Below, in pieces: positions 25,187-34,855 of a stretch of DNA of 64,000 nt. The translations under genes and the position numbers were made by a program. This stretch comes from Sorangium cellulosum So ce56 (GTDB lineage: Bacteria > Myxococcota_A > Polyangia > Polyangiales > Polyangiaceae). Numbering within the stretch: the stretch's first letter is position 1; each line of letters begins with the position of its first letter. Below the pieces are notes generated by a model. The model was not told the DNA's origin. It saw nothing but the letters and a program-made list of their open reading frames with translations, and did no database searches. The stretch is from NCBI RefSeq assembly GCF_000067165.1, contig NC_010162.1, forward strand, positions 9,989,001-10,053,000. Reading direction: 5' to 3'.

Positions 25187-27259
25187 TCAGCCCCCCGAGG
25201 GGGCCGTCCTGGCGTAGGCGCGCAGCACCTCGGCCACGCTCCACGCCTGGGCGACGCACCCGCGGGGCGTGAACGGCGGCTCGGCGTCGAAGATCTCGCT
25301 GATCGAGCCGGCGCAGGCCTCATCGAGGTGCGGCGCGAAGCCCTCGAGAAGGCGCCGCGCCCCGGCGAGGTCAGTGGGATATACCTTCAGCCAGGCGTCG
25401 ATGAACGGGCCCATGAGCCACCCCCACACGGTGCCCTGGTGATAGGCCATGTCCCGCGCGCGGAGGTCGCCGAAGTACTTCGGTTTGTAGTCCGGGTGCC
25501 CCGGCGCGAGCGACCTGAGGCCCACGGGCGTCCAGAGCCGCTCCTTCACCTGATCGACGATCCCCTTCCAGCGCGCGGGCTCGAGGACGGGGTGAGGCAG
25601 CGAGATCGCGAGGAGCTGGTTCGGACGGAAGGCGTCGTCGGCGCCCTGCTCGCCGTCGATCACGTCGTAGAGATAGCCGTGCTTCTCGGACCAGAAGCGC
25701 CGGTTGAAGGAGGCCTTGACCTGCTCGGCGGCCGCGCCGTAGCGCCTCGCCGCGCCGTCGCCGTCGGACTCGCGCGCCCAGCGCTCGATGAGGCGCAGGG
25801 CGTTGTACCAGAGCGCGTTGATCTCCACGGGCTTCCCCCGGCGTGGCGTGACCACGTAGTCGCCGACCTTCGCGTCCATCCAGGTCAGCTGAACTCCCTC
25901 TTCCCCCTGGCGGATCAGGCCGTCCTGCGGGTCGGCGCGGATGCCGAAGCGCGTCCCGCGGGTGTGGTGCTCGACGATATCGATCAGCGTGGGGAGGATG
26001 AGCCGGAGCGTCTCGCGATCCCCGGTGGTCGCCAGGTAGCGATCGAGCGCGTGGAAGAACCAGAGGGTGGCGTCGGCGGTGTGGTAGAGCCCGTCGTTCT
26101 TGCCCTCCGGGAACATGTTGGGGATGAGCCCGTCCTTCACGTAATGGGCGAACGTGCGGAGGATGTAGCCCGCCTCGGTGTGGCGCCCGGTGACGAGCGT
26201 CAGCCCCTCGAGGCTGATCATGGTGTCCCGGCCCCAGTCGGTGAACCAGTGATAGCCCGCGATGACGGTGCGCACCTCGTCGCCCGCGGCCCGGGCCCGG
26301 GCGGCGTCCTCGACGCGGCCCGCGGGGCTGATGAGGAACTGATCGGCGCCGAGGACGAGCTCCGCCGCCGGCCCGCTGCGGACCTCGGGCGCCGCGGCGA
26401 GCAGGAGCCGCGTCCGGCGCTTGCGCTCCGCGCGCTGCACCTCGTCCGTGGAGAGGGCGTTGAGCGTCTCCCAGGCCTCCGTGGACGCGATCAGGGTCGC
26501 GCTGCCGGAGACCGGGAGCTCGAGGCTGAAGAGGCCAGGGCTGTAGAACTCGCCGACGGCGTCGTATCCGCGGCTCTGCTCGATCCGGTAGCGGACGTTG
26601 CGCAGGCGGGCGCTCTCGATCCTGAACTCGGCCCGAGCGCCCTGGACCTTCAGCCGGAGCGGCGGCAGCTCGCCCGGAGACGCGAGCTCGTAGCGATCCT
26701 CGACCACGGTGAGCGCATAGGGGCCCGCGACCGGCCGATCGAGCGCGCCCTCGTGCGGCCGGAAATTCACCCACGGCTGGAGCTCGATCCGCACAGGGCC
26801 CGTCCCCTCGACGAGCGTGTACGTGACATGGACCGTGTTCTGCGCGTGAGGCATGAGGAGGCGCCGCTCGATCGCCATCCCCGCGCCCTCGTAGCGCCAG
26901 ACGGGGAGCCCGGCCTCGAGGCGGAACTCGGCGAGATCGATGACCCGCGCGGCGCCGTCGTCGAGCCAGGGCTCCTGACCGCCCACCTGGTACACCCTGT
27001 CCTCCGCGGTGAAGATCCGGGTGGAGAGATCGCTGAGCATCATGGTGCGACCGAGGGGGGCCGGCAGCGCGGAGATCAGCAGTCCATGGAAGCGGCGGGT
27101 CACAGCGCCGGAGACGGTGCCCGACGCGTAACCGCCGAGGCCGTTCGTGACGAGCCATTCCCGCGTGAGCGGGTCCGAGCCGCGCTCGGCGTCGTCCTGC
27201 GAGGTGGGGGCGGCGCCCCGGGACCAGACCATCCTCCGGCAGATCTCGTCAGCGTACAT
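25187..27259 (-). CDS. Glycogen debranching enzyme (amylo-alpha-1,6-glucosidase type)
   Basis: The 690-residue protein has an N-terminal GDE domain beginning at EWLVTNGLGGYASGTVSG, with RRFHGLL. The C-terminal (alpha/alpha)6 glucosidase domain starts near YHWFTDWGRDTMISLEGL, which holds the acid Asp of this family. LIPNMFPEGKNDGLYHTADA and GTVWGWLMGPFIDAW follow. It removes alpha-1,6 branch residues from glycogen-like glucans in the cytoplasm. Its start overlaps the end of the upstream treZ gene by 11 bases, so the two are translationally coupled. Together they would process alpha-glucans toward trehalose and linear chains. Confidence 0.92.
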   Translation of the reverse strand: MYADEICRRMVWSRGAAPTSQDDAERGSDPLTREWLVTNGLGGYASGTVSGAVTRRFHGLLISALPAPLGRTMMLSDLSTRIFTAEDRVYQVGGQEPWLDDGAARVIDLAEFRLEAGLPVWRYEGAGMAIERRLLMPHAQNTVHVTYTLVEGTGPVRIELQPWVNFRPHEGALDRPVAGPYALTVVEDRYELASPGELPPLRLKVQGARAEFRIESARLRNVRYRIEQSRGYDAVGEFYSPGLFSLELPVSGSATLIASTEAWETLNALSTDEVQRAERKRRTRLLLAAAPEVRSGPAAELVLGADQFLISPAGRVEDAARARAAGDEVRTVIAGYHWFTDWGRDTMISLEGLTLVTGRHTEAGYILRTFAHYVKDGLIPNMFPEGKNDGLYHTADATLWFFHALDRYLATTGDRETLRLILPTLIDIVEHHTRGTRFGIRADPQDGLIRQGEEGVQLTWMDAKVGDYVVTPRRGKPVEINALWYNALRLIERWARESDGDGAARRYGAAAEQVKASFNRRFWSEKHGYLYDVIDGEQGADDAFRPNQLLAISLPHPVLEPARWKGIVDQVKERLWTPVGLRSLAPGHPDYKPKYFGDLRARDMAYHQGTVWGWLMGPFIDAWLKVYPTDLAGARRLLEGFAPHLDEACAGSISEIFDAEPPFTPRGCVAQAWSVAEVLRAYARTAPSGG

Positions 27260-29195
27260 GCTTCTTGGGCTCCTCCGGGCGCGGATTGGCGCTCGTCTTC
27301 TCGGGGACCGGCGTCCCGACCACGGGGTGGAGGAGGATCGCCGCCTCGCCCGGGATGTGGACGCCCTCCTCGGTGATGACAGGTGGACTGCCTTGGCCCC
27401 CGTAGCGGGGGGACTCGCTGGACCACGACGTCTCCCAGCGGCGCCCCGGCGGCGGGGCGAAGAGCGGCTCCGGCAACGACCCTCGATGGATGTCCCGCCC
27501 GAGGTTGACGAGGAGCAGCCGGTCGTCGCCGTCGTCGCCGAAGTAGCGCAGGAGGAAGGCGTGGGCCGAGAGGACGGCCCCGTCGACGCCGCGCGGGCGC
27601 TGGGCCCGGATCACCGGATCGCGCCGGCGGAGCGCGATGAGGTCCTCGTGGAGGGCGTAGAGGGCGGCGTTCCGCTCGCGCTCGGAGAAATCGAGCTTGC
27701 AGCGCTCGAACGTCCGCGGGTCGCTCGGATCGTCGAGCTGCGCGCGGACCTCCGGCGCCGAGCAGGACGGGAACTGCTCGAGGAACTCCGCCCTGCCCTT
27801 GCGCACGAGCGGTGCGAGCTCGGGGTTGTGGTCGGCGAAGAAGAGGAACGGCGCCGAGGACCCGAACTCCTGCCCTTGAAAGAGCATGGGTGTCCCCGGG
27901 GCGAGGAGCAGGGCCGCCGACATCGCCCGGAGCCTGCCCGGGCTCACGATGTGACAGAGCCGCTCGCCTCGCGCGGTGTTGGCGACCTGGTCGTGGTTCT
28001 CCAGGAAGAGGACGAAGCGCGCCGGATCGACGCCGAGCGCCGGCGTCCCTCGCCGCTGCTTCTGCCATTGATAGCGCTGCCCCTGGAAGAGGAACCCGTG
28101 CTTCAGGGCGGAGAGGAGCTCCTGGGGCGAGCCCTCGTGATCGCTGTAATAGGCCTCGCTCCGGCCGGTGAGCGCCACCTTGGCGCTGTGGTGGAAATCG
28201 TCGTTCCAGATCGCGTCGAGCCCGTAGCCGCCCCGCTCGGCGGCGCGGATCAGCCACTCTTCCTGCGACTCGTTCTCGGCCACGAGGAACGTCTCCTTGC
28301 CCTTCGCCGCCTCCCGCACGCGGCGCGCGATGGCGGCGAGGATGTGATCCTTCGAGCCATCGTAGATGTTCTGCGTCGCGTCGAGCCGGAGCCCGTCGAG
28401 GTGGAACTCGTCGATCCAGTAGCCGGCGTTGGCGATGAAGTACTCCCTCACCGCCTCGGATCGCGGGCCGTCGAAGTTGATCGCCGCTCCCCAGTCCGTC
28501 TTGTGACGATCGGTGAAGTAGTCCCCGGAGAACTGGCCGAGGTAGTTGCCGTCCGGGCCGAGGTGGTTGTAGACGACATCGAGGATCACCGCGATCCCGG
28601 CGCGGTGCGCCGCGTCCACGAAGCGGCGGAGATCGTCCGGGCTGCCGTAGAGGCGCGTCGGCGCGAAGAGGTTCACGCCGTCGTACCCCCAGTTGAAGCG
28701 GCCGGGGACCTCGGCGATGGGGAGCAGCTCGATCAGGGAGACGCCGATCCGCGCGAGCTCCGGCAGCTCGCGGGCGGCGGACTCCCATGTGCCCTCCCGG
28801 GTGAAGGTCCCGATGTGCATCTCGTAGATGACTTGCCCCTTCAGCGGGGCGCCCCGGAATGCCGCGTCGCTCCATGAGAACGCGCCGGGATCGATCACCT
28901 CGGAGGGCCCGTGCGGCCCCTCCGGCTGCGACCGCGAGGCGGGATCGGGAGTGAGCGCCTCACCGTCGTCGAGCCGGAACCGGTAGCGGGTGCCGCTCGC
29001 CGCAGACGCGACGAGCCCCGCGAAATAACCGCCCTCCTCGGGCCGCAGCGGGGCGGCCCCGCCGCTCCCCGGCCCGGCCTCCAGGACGACCTCGACCTTG
29101 CGCCTGGCCGGCGCCCAGACACGGAAGTGGACTCCTTTCCCGACGAGCACCTCTGCGCCGATGGGCAGCCGCCTCTCCGTCTTGAACTCCAGCAT
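27249..29195 (-). CDS. treZ: Malto-oligosyltrehalose trehalohydrolase
   Basis: This is a GH13 enzyme that releases trehalose from maltooligosyl trehalose. An N-terminal beta-sandwich (VHFRVWAPARRKVEVVLE) precedes the barrel. The four conserved amylase regions appear in order: VILDVVYNHLGPDGNYL (I), HLDGLRLDATQNI (II, with the nucleophile Asp), FLVAENES (III, acid Glu) and LFLENHDQVAN (IV). The 648-residue length is slightly longer than usual. I place the start at ATG 29195 (MLEFKTERRLPIGAE), since homology starts there. An in-frame ATG at 29267 would add 24 residues of no family character. Neither has a strong ribosome site. The enzyme's usual partner TreY is not in the window. Confidence 0.9.
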   Translation of the reverse strand: MLEFKTERRLPIGAEVLVGKGVHFRVWAPARRKVEVVLEAGPGSGGAAPLRPEEGGYFAGLVASAASGTRYRFRLDDGEALTPDPASRSQPEGPHGPSEVIDPGAFSWSDAAFRGAPLKGQVIYEMHIGTFTREGTWESAARELPELARIGVSLIELLPIAEVPGRFNWGYDGVNLFAPTRLYGSPDDLRRFVDAAHRAGIAVILDVVYNHLGPDGNYLGQFSGDYFTDRHKTDWGAAINFDGPRSEAVREYFIANAGYWIDEFHLDGLRLDATQNIYDGSKDHILAAIARRVREAAKGKETFLVAENESQEEWLIRAAERGGYGLDAIWNDDFHHSAKVALTGRSEAYYSDHEGSPQELLSALKHGFLFQGQRYQWQKQRRGTPALGVDPARFVLFLENHDQVANTARGERLCHIVSPGRLRAMSAALLLAPGTPMLFQGQEFGSSAPFLFFADHNPELAPLVRKGRAEFLEQFPSCSAPEVRAQLDDPSDPRTFERCKLDFSERERNAALYALHEDLIALRRRDPVIRAQRPRGVDGAVLSAHAFLLRYFGDDGDDRLLLVNLGRDIHRGSLPEPLFAPPPGRRWETSWSSESPRYGGQGSPPVITEEGVHIPGEAAILLHPVVGTPVPEKTSANPRPEEPKKHVR

Positions 29196-29540
29196 TGAAA
29201 TGAATTCTAAGCGCAACACAGATGACGTCCAGCGCCGATATGCACCTGACGACGCTACCGCTGTCACTGCTCAGCTGTCGAGCGCAACGTGCCTTACGGA
29301 GCTGCCTGAGCGCGATCAGGAGCAAACCGACATCGAGGTCGGCGCTGTCTGTGTGGCGAAATTGCGCGACGTGAGCTCGCTCTGAAGCGCGCGCCTTGGG
29401 CTCCCTCCTTGCCCAAGGCGCGTGTTCGAGGACACGAAAGAGATAGAGCGAGACAGGAGTCGACCCATCGAGATGGGGAGAGGCGATGAAGTGGGCTTGA
29501 CGACCTTGCGATGGAAGGCGATGAAGCGCGCTCTCCGCGG
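29196..29540. other. Intergenic region upstream of treZ and downstream of the exporter operon
   Basis: The 345 bases hold no convincing gene. The half next to treZ (29196-29389) is less GC-rich and should contain its promoter, but I see no clear -35/-10 pair. The other half has the strong hairpin at 29390-29422 that marks the end of the exporter operon. Confidence 0.5.
29390..29422 (-). terminator. Hairpin terminator of the peptide exporter operon
   Basis: A perfect 12-bp stem (CGCGCCTTGGGC at 29390-29401, GCCCAAGGCGCG at 29411-29422) with a 9-base loop lies 119 bases past the stop of the last exporter gene. No T-tract follows on the minus strand. The stem is long and perfect, so a terminator or 3' stabilising hairpin is likely. 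Confidence 0.6.
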
Positions 29541-31826
29541 CTACGGGTGGGCGATGACGACGAGGGTGCGCGCGCGCCGGAGCACGCAGCGCAACGCTCG
29601 CTCCAGCGTCTCCGGGTCGAGCGCCGCGAAGCTCTCGTCGAGCACCACGACCTCGGCGTCCTGCAGCAGCGCGCGCGCCATGTAGAGCCGGCTCCGCTCG
29701 CCGTGCGAGAGCTGCCAGCCCGTCTCGCCCACCACCTGCTCCAGCCCCCCCGGCATCCGGCCGAGCAGCTCGCCGAGGCCGAGCTCGTGGCAGATCTCCT
29801 CGGCCTCCGCGAGGTCGTCGGGCCTCGGCGGCCAGCGCCTGCCCATCAGCAGATTGTACGCGAACGTCCCGGCGAGGACGTGGTTCTCGTGGAACTGCGG
29901 CGCCGCCGCCACGCGGCGCCTCCACGCGGCGGCGCCCAGCATGTGGCGGTCGAGCCCGTTCAGCAGCAGCAGCCCCACGTCGGGCGCGCGCAGCCCCGAG
30001 AGCAGCGCGCTCAGCGTCGACTTCCCGCCGCCCGAGGGCCCCTCGAGCAGGATGCGGTCGCCCGCCGCGATCCGCACCGACACGTCGGCAACCGCGGGGC
30101 GCGCCCGTCCCTTGTGCCGGAACGACAGCTCGTGCGCCTCCAGGACCACGGCGCGGGCCTCGGCGGCCTCCTGCCCGCGCGCGCGGGCCGGCGATCGCCC
30201 CGCGTCGGGGGGCAGCGGCGGCGGCGGCGGCCCGCCGCGGGCGGCCGCCTGGAACAGCGTGGAGACCTGCTCCCACGCGATCGCCGCGCTGGCGAGGCTC
30301 GACAGGCCGCCCGACAGGCCCTGGAGCGCGCGGCTCGCGAGCAGGACGCCCCCCAGCGCCACCGCGTACGCCCCGGCGGAGCCGGTGCCCGCGAGGAACG
30401 GCGGCAGGAGGCCGGCGATGCCGGCGATGAGCCAGCCGCGCGGCATCAGCGCGCCGATCTCGATCTGGCTCCGGTCGATGTCGCGCGACCGCAGCAGGTA
30501 CTGGGCGAGCGCCTCGTCCTCGCCGTGGTGCCAGCGGCCGTGGCGCTCCTGGGCGAGGCGGGTCCGGTGGCCGACCAGGCGCTCGATGAGGTCGTGCGTC
30601 ATCGCGAGCCGCGCGGCGGTCCAGCGCGCGCGCCGCCGGTAGAACCGCACGCAGAGCGCGAGGACCAGGGCCGCCCAGGCGGCGAGCAGCAGCGCGTGGA
30701 TCGCGCCCGCCGCGCCCTGGGCGAGCACGGCCGCCGCCGCCGCGAGCTCGAACGCCGACGCGACCGCCGCGACGCCGCCGCCCATCGCGAGCCCCTCGAT
30801 CGCCTCGGACTCGATCACGCGGCCGAGGAAGCGGCCCGCGCCCTCGCTGCGCACCTCCTCGGCGTCGAGCGCGAGCGCGCCAGAGAGCAGGCGCTGCTTG
30901 ACCAGCGCGCTCGAGTCGATCGCGACGAGGCCGGACAGCCACGCCATGAGCTGGCGCAGCGGCACGACCGTCGCGAGCAGCAGCGCGCCGGCGACGAGCC
31001 ACCCCTCGTCGAGGTGGTCGTCGAGGATGCTGCGCCCCACGGTCATCCACACCAGGATCCAGAGCGTGTAGGCCGCCGCGTGGGCCGCGAGCAGGCCGAG
31101 GAGGCGGCGCGGGATCCGCGCGGCCTGCGCCTGCCGCGCGAGCGCCGCGCCCGGCGGCAGGCGCAGGCTCCAGATGCCGTCGATGATCACGGGCCCGAGG
31201 CGCTCGTCGAGCAGGGCCCGCCGCGCGCGCGCGCGCCGCCGCGGACGCACGGCTGCGCGCGCGAGGACCCGCTCGATCTCCGGGAGCACCTGCGCCTCGA
31301 TCGGGCGGCAGATGCGGCCGGCGATCGCCTCGACCGGGACGCGCGCCGTGGAGCGGTCGGCGCGGAGCGCGGCGAGGTCGCGCCCCCTGCGCCCCAGGAC
31401 GGCGAGGAAGCGGGGCGCCCCGCCGTCGCGCAGCCACACGAGCGCGGGCGCGACGCGGAGGAGCGCCTCGCCGATCTCGTCGTAGCGCGCCGCGATCGGC
31501 TCCGCCTCGACGCCGAGGTACGCCGCGGCCTGATCGATCCACGCCCCGAGCGCGTCCGCGCTGCGGAGGTGCCCGGCGGCCGGGACGGGCGCCGCGACCG
31601 CGCGCGGGCCGAGGCCGCTCTGCGTCGCGAGCGCCTCGAGCGCGTCGCCGAGGCGCTCCGCCGGCCACTCGAGGGCGCCGAGCGGATCGACCGCCTGGTC
31701 CGGCCTCGCTCCCCACCCAGGTTGCGGCCTGGCCCCCCACCCAGGTTGCGGCCTGGCCCCCCACCCAGGTTGCGCCTCCTCCCCGTCCGGCCGGGCTTCC
31801 CACCCGGGTTGCGCCTCGGCGGTCAC
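29541..31826 (-). CDS. ABC transporter permease/ATP-binding protein (second ABC of RiPP exporter)
   Basis: A GTG start at 31826 overlaps the upstream stop (GTGA), with GGAGG just before it, giving 761 residues. An N-terminal extension of about 230 residues opens with three QPGWGARP-like repeats. It continues into a degenerate C39-like or regulatory region (VPVEAIAGRI). Hydrophobic helices of an ABC exporter membrane domain follow (for example YTLWILVWMTVG, GWLIAGIAGLLPPFLAG). The nucleotide-binding domain has Walker A GPSGGGKST, signature LSHGERSR, Walker B VVVLDES and the H-loop His in VVIAHP. The protein ends right after that His, lacking the usual last 30-50 residues. As third gene after HlyD and C39-ABC, it fits the second ABC subunit of NHLM-type bacteriocin exporters. 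Whether it transports or assists is unknown. Confidence 0.85.
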   Translation of the reverse strand: MTAEAQPGWEARPDGEEAQPGWGARPQPGWGARPQPGWGARPDQAVDPLGALEWPAERLGDALEALATQSGLGPRAVAAPVPAAGHLRSADALGAWIDQAAAYLGVEAEPIAARYDEIGEALLRVAPALVWLRDGGAPRFLAVLGRRGRDLAALRADRSTARVPVEAIAGRICRPIEAQVLPEIERVLARAAVRPRRRARARRALLDERLGPVIIDGIWSLRLPPGAALARQAQAARIPRRLLGLLAAHAAAYTLWILVWMTVGRSILDDHLDEGWLVAGALLLATVVPLRQLMAWLSGLVAIDSSALVKQRLLSGALALDAEEVRSEGAGRFLGRVIESEAIEGLAMGGGVAAVASAFELAAAAAVLAQGAAGAIHALLLAAWAALVLALCVRFYRRRARWTAARLAMTHDLIERLVGHRTRLAQERHGRWHHGEDEALAQYLLRSRDIDRSQIEIGALMPRGWLIAGIAGLLPPFLAGTGSAGAYAVALGGVLLASRALQGLSGGLSSLASAAIAWEQVSTLFQAAARGGPPPPPLPPDAGRSPARARGQEAAEARAVVLEAHELSFRHKGRARPAVADVSVRIAAGDRILLEGPSGGGKSTLSALLSGLRAPDVGLLLLNGLDRHMLGAAAWRRRVAAAPQFHENHVLAGTFAYNLLMGRRWPPRPDDLAEAEEICHELGLGELLGRMPGGLEQVVGETGWQLSHGERSRLYMARALLQDAEVVVLDESFAALDPETLERALRCVLRRARTLVVIAHP

Positions 31827-31975
31827 CTCCGCTGGCCCTCCCCTGCCGCTCCGGCGCCCTCCCCTGCCGCTCCGGCGCCCTCCCCTGCCGCTCCGGCGCC
31901 CTCCCCTGCCGCTCCGGAGCCCTCCCCTGCCGCTCCGGCGCCCTCTCCTGGCGCTCCGGCGCCCTCCCCCGCCGC
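31708..31975 (-). repeat. Tandem repeats spanning the junction of the two ABC transporter genes
   Basis: Two unrelated short arrays flank the stop/start overlap. About seven 21-bp units encode GEGAGAA at the C-terminus of the C39-ABC gene (about 31835-31975). About three 24-bp units encode QPGWGARP in the N-terminus of the next gene (about 31708-31780). Both keep frame. They look like flexible tails and prone-to-slip DNA. Confidence 0.85.
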
Positions 31976-34855
31976 CTCGGCGATGCGCCCGCGCGCGACC
32001 TTCAGCCGGCGCCACCCGCCGCTCGACCAGAGCCCTCGCTGCACCGCTGCCTCGGCCTCGAGCAGCGCGCGGTAGCGCGAGCCGGGGCGCGCCGCGAGCT
32101 CGGACGGCGCCCCGTCCTCGACAACGCGCCCGCCGTCCACGACGAGCACCCGCTCGAACGATCGCGTCTCGCCGACGTCGTGGGTGACGCACAGGAGCGT
32201 CGCGCGCCGGAAGCGCCGCCGCGCCCGGGCGAGCAGCGCCCGGCGGCGCTCCCGGTCGAGGCCGCGGAACGGCTCGTCGAGGATCGCGAGCCGCGCCTCG
32301 CTCCGCAGCATCGCCCGGCCCAGGCGCAACCGCTGCCCCTCGCCGCCGGAGACGAGCCCTCCGCCCTCGCCGAGCAGGGTCTTCTGCCCCTCCGGCAGCC
32401 GCTCCAGCACCTCGCGCAGCTCGGCCTCCTCGACGACGGCGCCGAAGTCGGCCGCGTCGTCGGGCGCGCCGTAGCGGAGGTTGTCGAGGAACGATCGGTT
32501 CCAGATCTGGACCGACGGGTCGACCCACGCGGTCTCCTCGCGCAGCGCGCGCATCCGCTCGCCGTCGAGGGGGCGGCCGTCGACGAGCACCCGGCCCTCG
32601 CTCGCCCGGTGCCAGCCGAGCAGGACCCCGACGAGGCTCGACTTCCCCGCGCCCGAGGAGCCCACGATCGCCACGTGGCTGCCCGCCGCGATCTTCAGAT
32701 CCACCCCGTCGAGGATCACGTGACCGGCCGCCTGGATGCGCACGCGCTCGAAGGTGATCGCGCAGCCCGCGCCGCCGGCGGCCCCTTGCGCGAGCGGCGC
32801 CGCTGCCGCGGGCTCGCGCGCGGGGGCGCCGGCGCGCAGCTCCTCCGGCGCGCCGAGCGGCTCGAGCAAGCGCAGCGCCGTGTTGCGGTGCCCCGGGTAC
32901 TGGAGCAGCGTGCTCGCGAGCGCCTGCCCGATGGCGGGCAGCGCGAGCGCCCAGTAAAAGAGCAGGAGCGCCCGCGAGAGGGCGCCCCCGCGGGCGAGGA
33001 AATCGCCGAGGATCCACGCGGCAAGCGCGAAGCCGATCAGCGCCTGCGCCCCGTCGACGGCGAGGGCGGCGCGGAGGAGCGCGCGGCCGGCGAGCGCCCA
33101 CTCCCCGAGCAGCCCCGCGTGCTCGCGCCGCACGGCCCGCTCCGCCGCGTGCGCCCGGATCGGCACGAGGCCGAGGAGCGCGTCGAGGTAGAAGCTCGTG
33201 AGCGCGCCGGCGTGGGTGCGGACGCGCAGGTCTCGCTCGACGAGGACGCGGTTCCCCGCGAACGGCAGCGCGAGCGCGAGCGCGGCGCCCGGCACGGCGA
33301 GGCGCGCGCTCCCGGGATCGATCCAGACGATCGCGGCCGTGGTCACCGCGAGGTCGAGCGCCGAGCGCGCGATCTGGCCGCCGAACGCGGGCAGGCCGCG
33401 GAGCACGTGCAAGCTGTGGCCGCGCTGCGCCATGTCCGAGGCCGGGCGGCTCTGGAAGTAGCGATCGCCGATGCGCGGGATCTTCGCGAGGAAGGCCATC
33501 CGCAGCCGGACCTCGAGGTGGCGCCCGAGCCGGATCATCCCCGTGGTCAGCGAGAGATCGAGGGCGAGCTCCACCGCGAGGAACGCCGCGAGGGCGATGA
33601 GGGCGGCGAGGCGCTGCTCGAACAGCGCGAGATCGTTCGAGATCTGGAGCAGGCCTCGGAAGAGGAGGCTCTCCAGCACCACCGTCGCGACGCTGAGCAA
33701 GAGCGCGCCGGCGAGCACGGCGGGCGTCAGCAGGCCGTCCTCGCGGATCATCCGGAGGAGCGCGCGCGCAGGCGGGATCTCGCGCTCCGCGAGGGCGGCC
33801 GCGAGGTCGGGGGGGAGGCGCGCCTCACCGCGAGCAGCCGTCTCGCCGCCGGCGGTCACCTCACCGCGAGCAGCCACCTCACCGCGAGCGACCGCCTCGG
33901 CGTGCGCCGGGGGCTCGGGGGCGGAGGCGCCCGGCGCGCCGTCGCGGCCTGCCGGCGCGCGGGCGAAGCCGAGCGGCCGCCGCCCGCGGATCCGCACGAG
34001 CACGGCGCCCCGCGTGAGGACCATCGCCTCCCCGGACGGGTCGGCCGGCCCCGGACGCGCCGTCCAGAAGCCGGGCGGGATCATCTCCTCCCGGGCGGCC
34101 TCGGCGTCTCGGTCGAGCAGCGCGCCCAGCACGCGCGCTGCCTCGCGGCCGCGCCCGAGGCCGCCGGAGCGCACGAGCGACGTGACCAGGCGCGCGCCGG
34201 CGTCGAGCGCGGCGATCGCTCGCCAGTCCCGGTCCGACAGCGCCGCCTCGATCGGCCGCGTCCCAGCGCCGAGCCACGCGAGCCGGCGCCCGAGCGGCCG
34301 CGTGAACCCGTCGCTCGCGGCCCACCCACGGAAGTCCGCCGCGGACAGGGGCAGCTCGTGCTGGTAGAGCTCGGCTTCGAGCTGCCGTCGCGTGACCCAG
34401 CGCCGCCCCGTGCCCGGGTCCATGATCTGCGCGAGGCCGCCGTGCCGGCGCCAGATCACGACGATGTGGAGCGGCCCGGTCGACTGCCGCACGATCGCCA
34501 GGGCGGGCAGCGCCTGCGCCTCGTCGAGGAGCACGTGCTCCGGCGGCACGAGGATCTGCTGGGCCACGAGCCCGAGCTGCTCCGCGAGGTCTTCGAGGGT
34601 GTCGATGGAGGTGCCGTCGACGTCGGTCTGGCACGCCTCGCGCAGGCGCCCGTAGCTCACGCCGACGCCGAAGCCCTCGAGCACGCACTTGAGCGTGGCG
34701 GGCCCGCAATCCATCGCCGACGTCTGCACGACCTCCGGCGCGAGGAGCCTCCGCCGCGGGCTCGGCGGCCGGCGGCGGGGATCGGCGCTCGCTGCTCGCT
34801 CCGGCGCGGATCGTGGCGAAGATCGTCGCTCGGCGCCCGCCGTCCCCTGGCTCAC
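31823..34855 (-). CDS. C39 peptidase-containing ABC transporter (PCAT) for graspetide export
   Basis: The 1010-residue protein starts with an Arg/Pro-rich head. It then has a C39 cysteine peptidase domain: oxyanion Q44, nucleophile C50 in SAMDCGPATL, H130 in GPLHIVVIW and D146 in MDPGTG. The domain cleaves leader peptides, typically after a double-glycine-like site. A low-complexity linker and transmembrane helices follow. The nucleotide-binding domain has Walker A VGSSGAGKSS, signature VSGGEGQR, Walker B LAILDEP and the H-loop THD. The C-terminus is a run of AGAAGEG repeats. Its ATG overlaps the hlyD-like stop (ATGA) and its stop overlaps the next start, so the three genes are one operon divergent from the peptide precursors. 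Cargo is most likely the two precursors at 36190 and 36800. Confidence 0.92.
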   Translation of the reverse strand: MSQGTAGAERRSSPRSAPERAASADPRRRPPSPRRRLLAPEVVQTSAMDCGPATLKCVLEGFGVGVSYGRLREACQTDVDGTSIDTLEDLAEQLGLVAQQILVPPEHVLLDEAQALPALAIVRQSTGPLHIVVIWRRHGGLAQIMDPGTGRRWVTRRQLEAELYQHELPLSAADFRGWAASDGFTRPLGRRLAWLGAGTRPIEAALSDRDWRAIAALDAGARLVTSLVRSGGLGRGREAARVLGALLDRDAEAAREEMIPPGFWTARPGPADPSGEAMVLTRGAVLVRIRGRRPLGFARAPAGRDGAPGASAPEPPAHAEAVARGEVAARGEVTAGGETAARGEARLPPDLAAALAEREIPPARALLRMIREDGLLTPAVLAGALLLSVATVVLESLLFRGLLQISNDLALFEQRLAALIALAAFLAVELALDLSLTTGMIRLGRHLEVRLRMAFLAKIPRIGDRYFQSRPASDMAQRGHSLHVLRGLPAFGGQIARSALDLAVTTAAIVWIDPGSARLAVPGAALALALPFAGNRVLVERDLRVRTHAGALTSFYLDALLGLVPIRAHAAERAVRREHAGLLGEWALAGRALLRAALAVDGAQALIGFALAAWILGDFLARGGALSRALLLFYWALALPAIGQALASTLLQYPGHRNTALRLLEPLGAPEELRAGAPAREPAAAAPLAQGAAGGAGCAITFERVRIQAAGHVILDGVDLKIAAGSHVAIVGSSGAGKSSLVGVLLGWHRASEGRVLVDGRPLDGERMRALREETAWVDPSVQIWNRSFLDNLRYGAPDDAADFGAVVEEAELREVLERLPEGQKTLLGEGGGLVSGGEGQRLRLGRAMLRSEARLAILDEPFRGLDRERRRALLARARRRFRRATLLCVTHDVGETRSFERVLVVDGGRVVEDGAPSELAARPGSRYRALLEAEAAVQRGLWSSGGWRRLKVARGRIAEAAGEGAGAPGEGAGAAGEGSGAAGEGAGAAGEGAGAAGEGAGAAGEGQRR

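Noticed and set aside
29511..32075. 854-codon ORF on the plus strand over the ABC genes
   Set aside because: It is Arg/Glu/Ala noise antisense to the ABC transporters, which hold all the conserved motifs.
31827..33101. Upstream extension of the second ABC gene to 33101
   Set aside because: That part is Arg/Pro/Gly noise overlapping the C39-ABC gene in another frame. The GTG at 31826 with GGAGG and a 4-base overlap is the better start.
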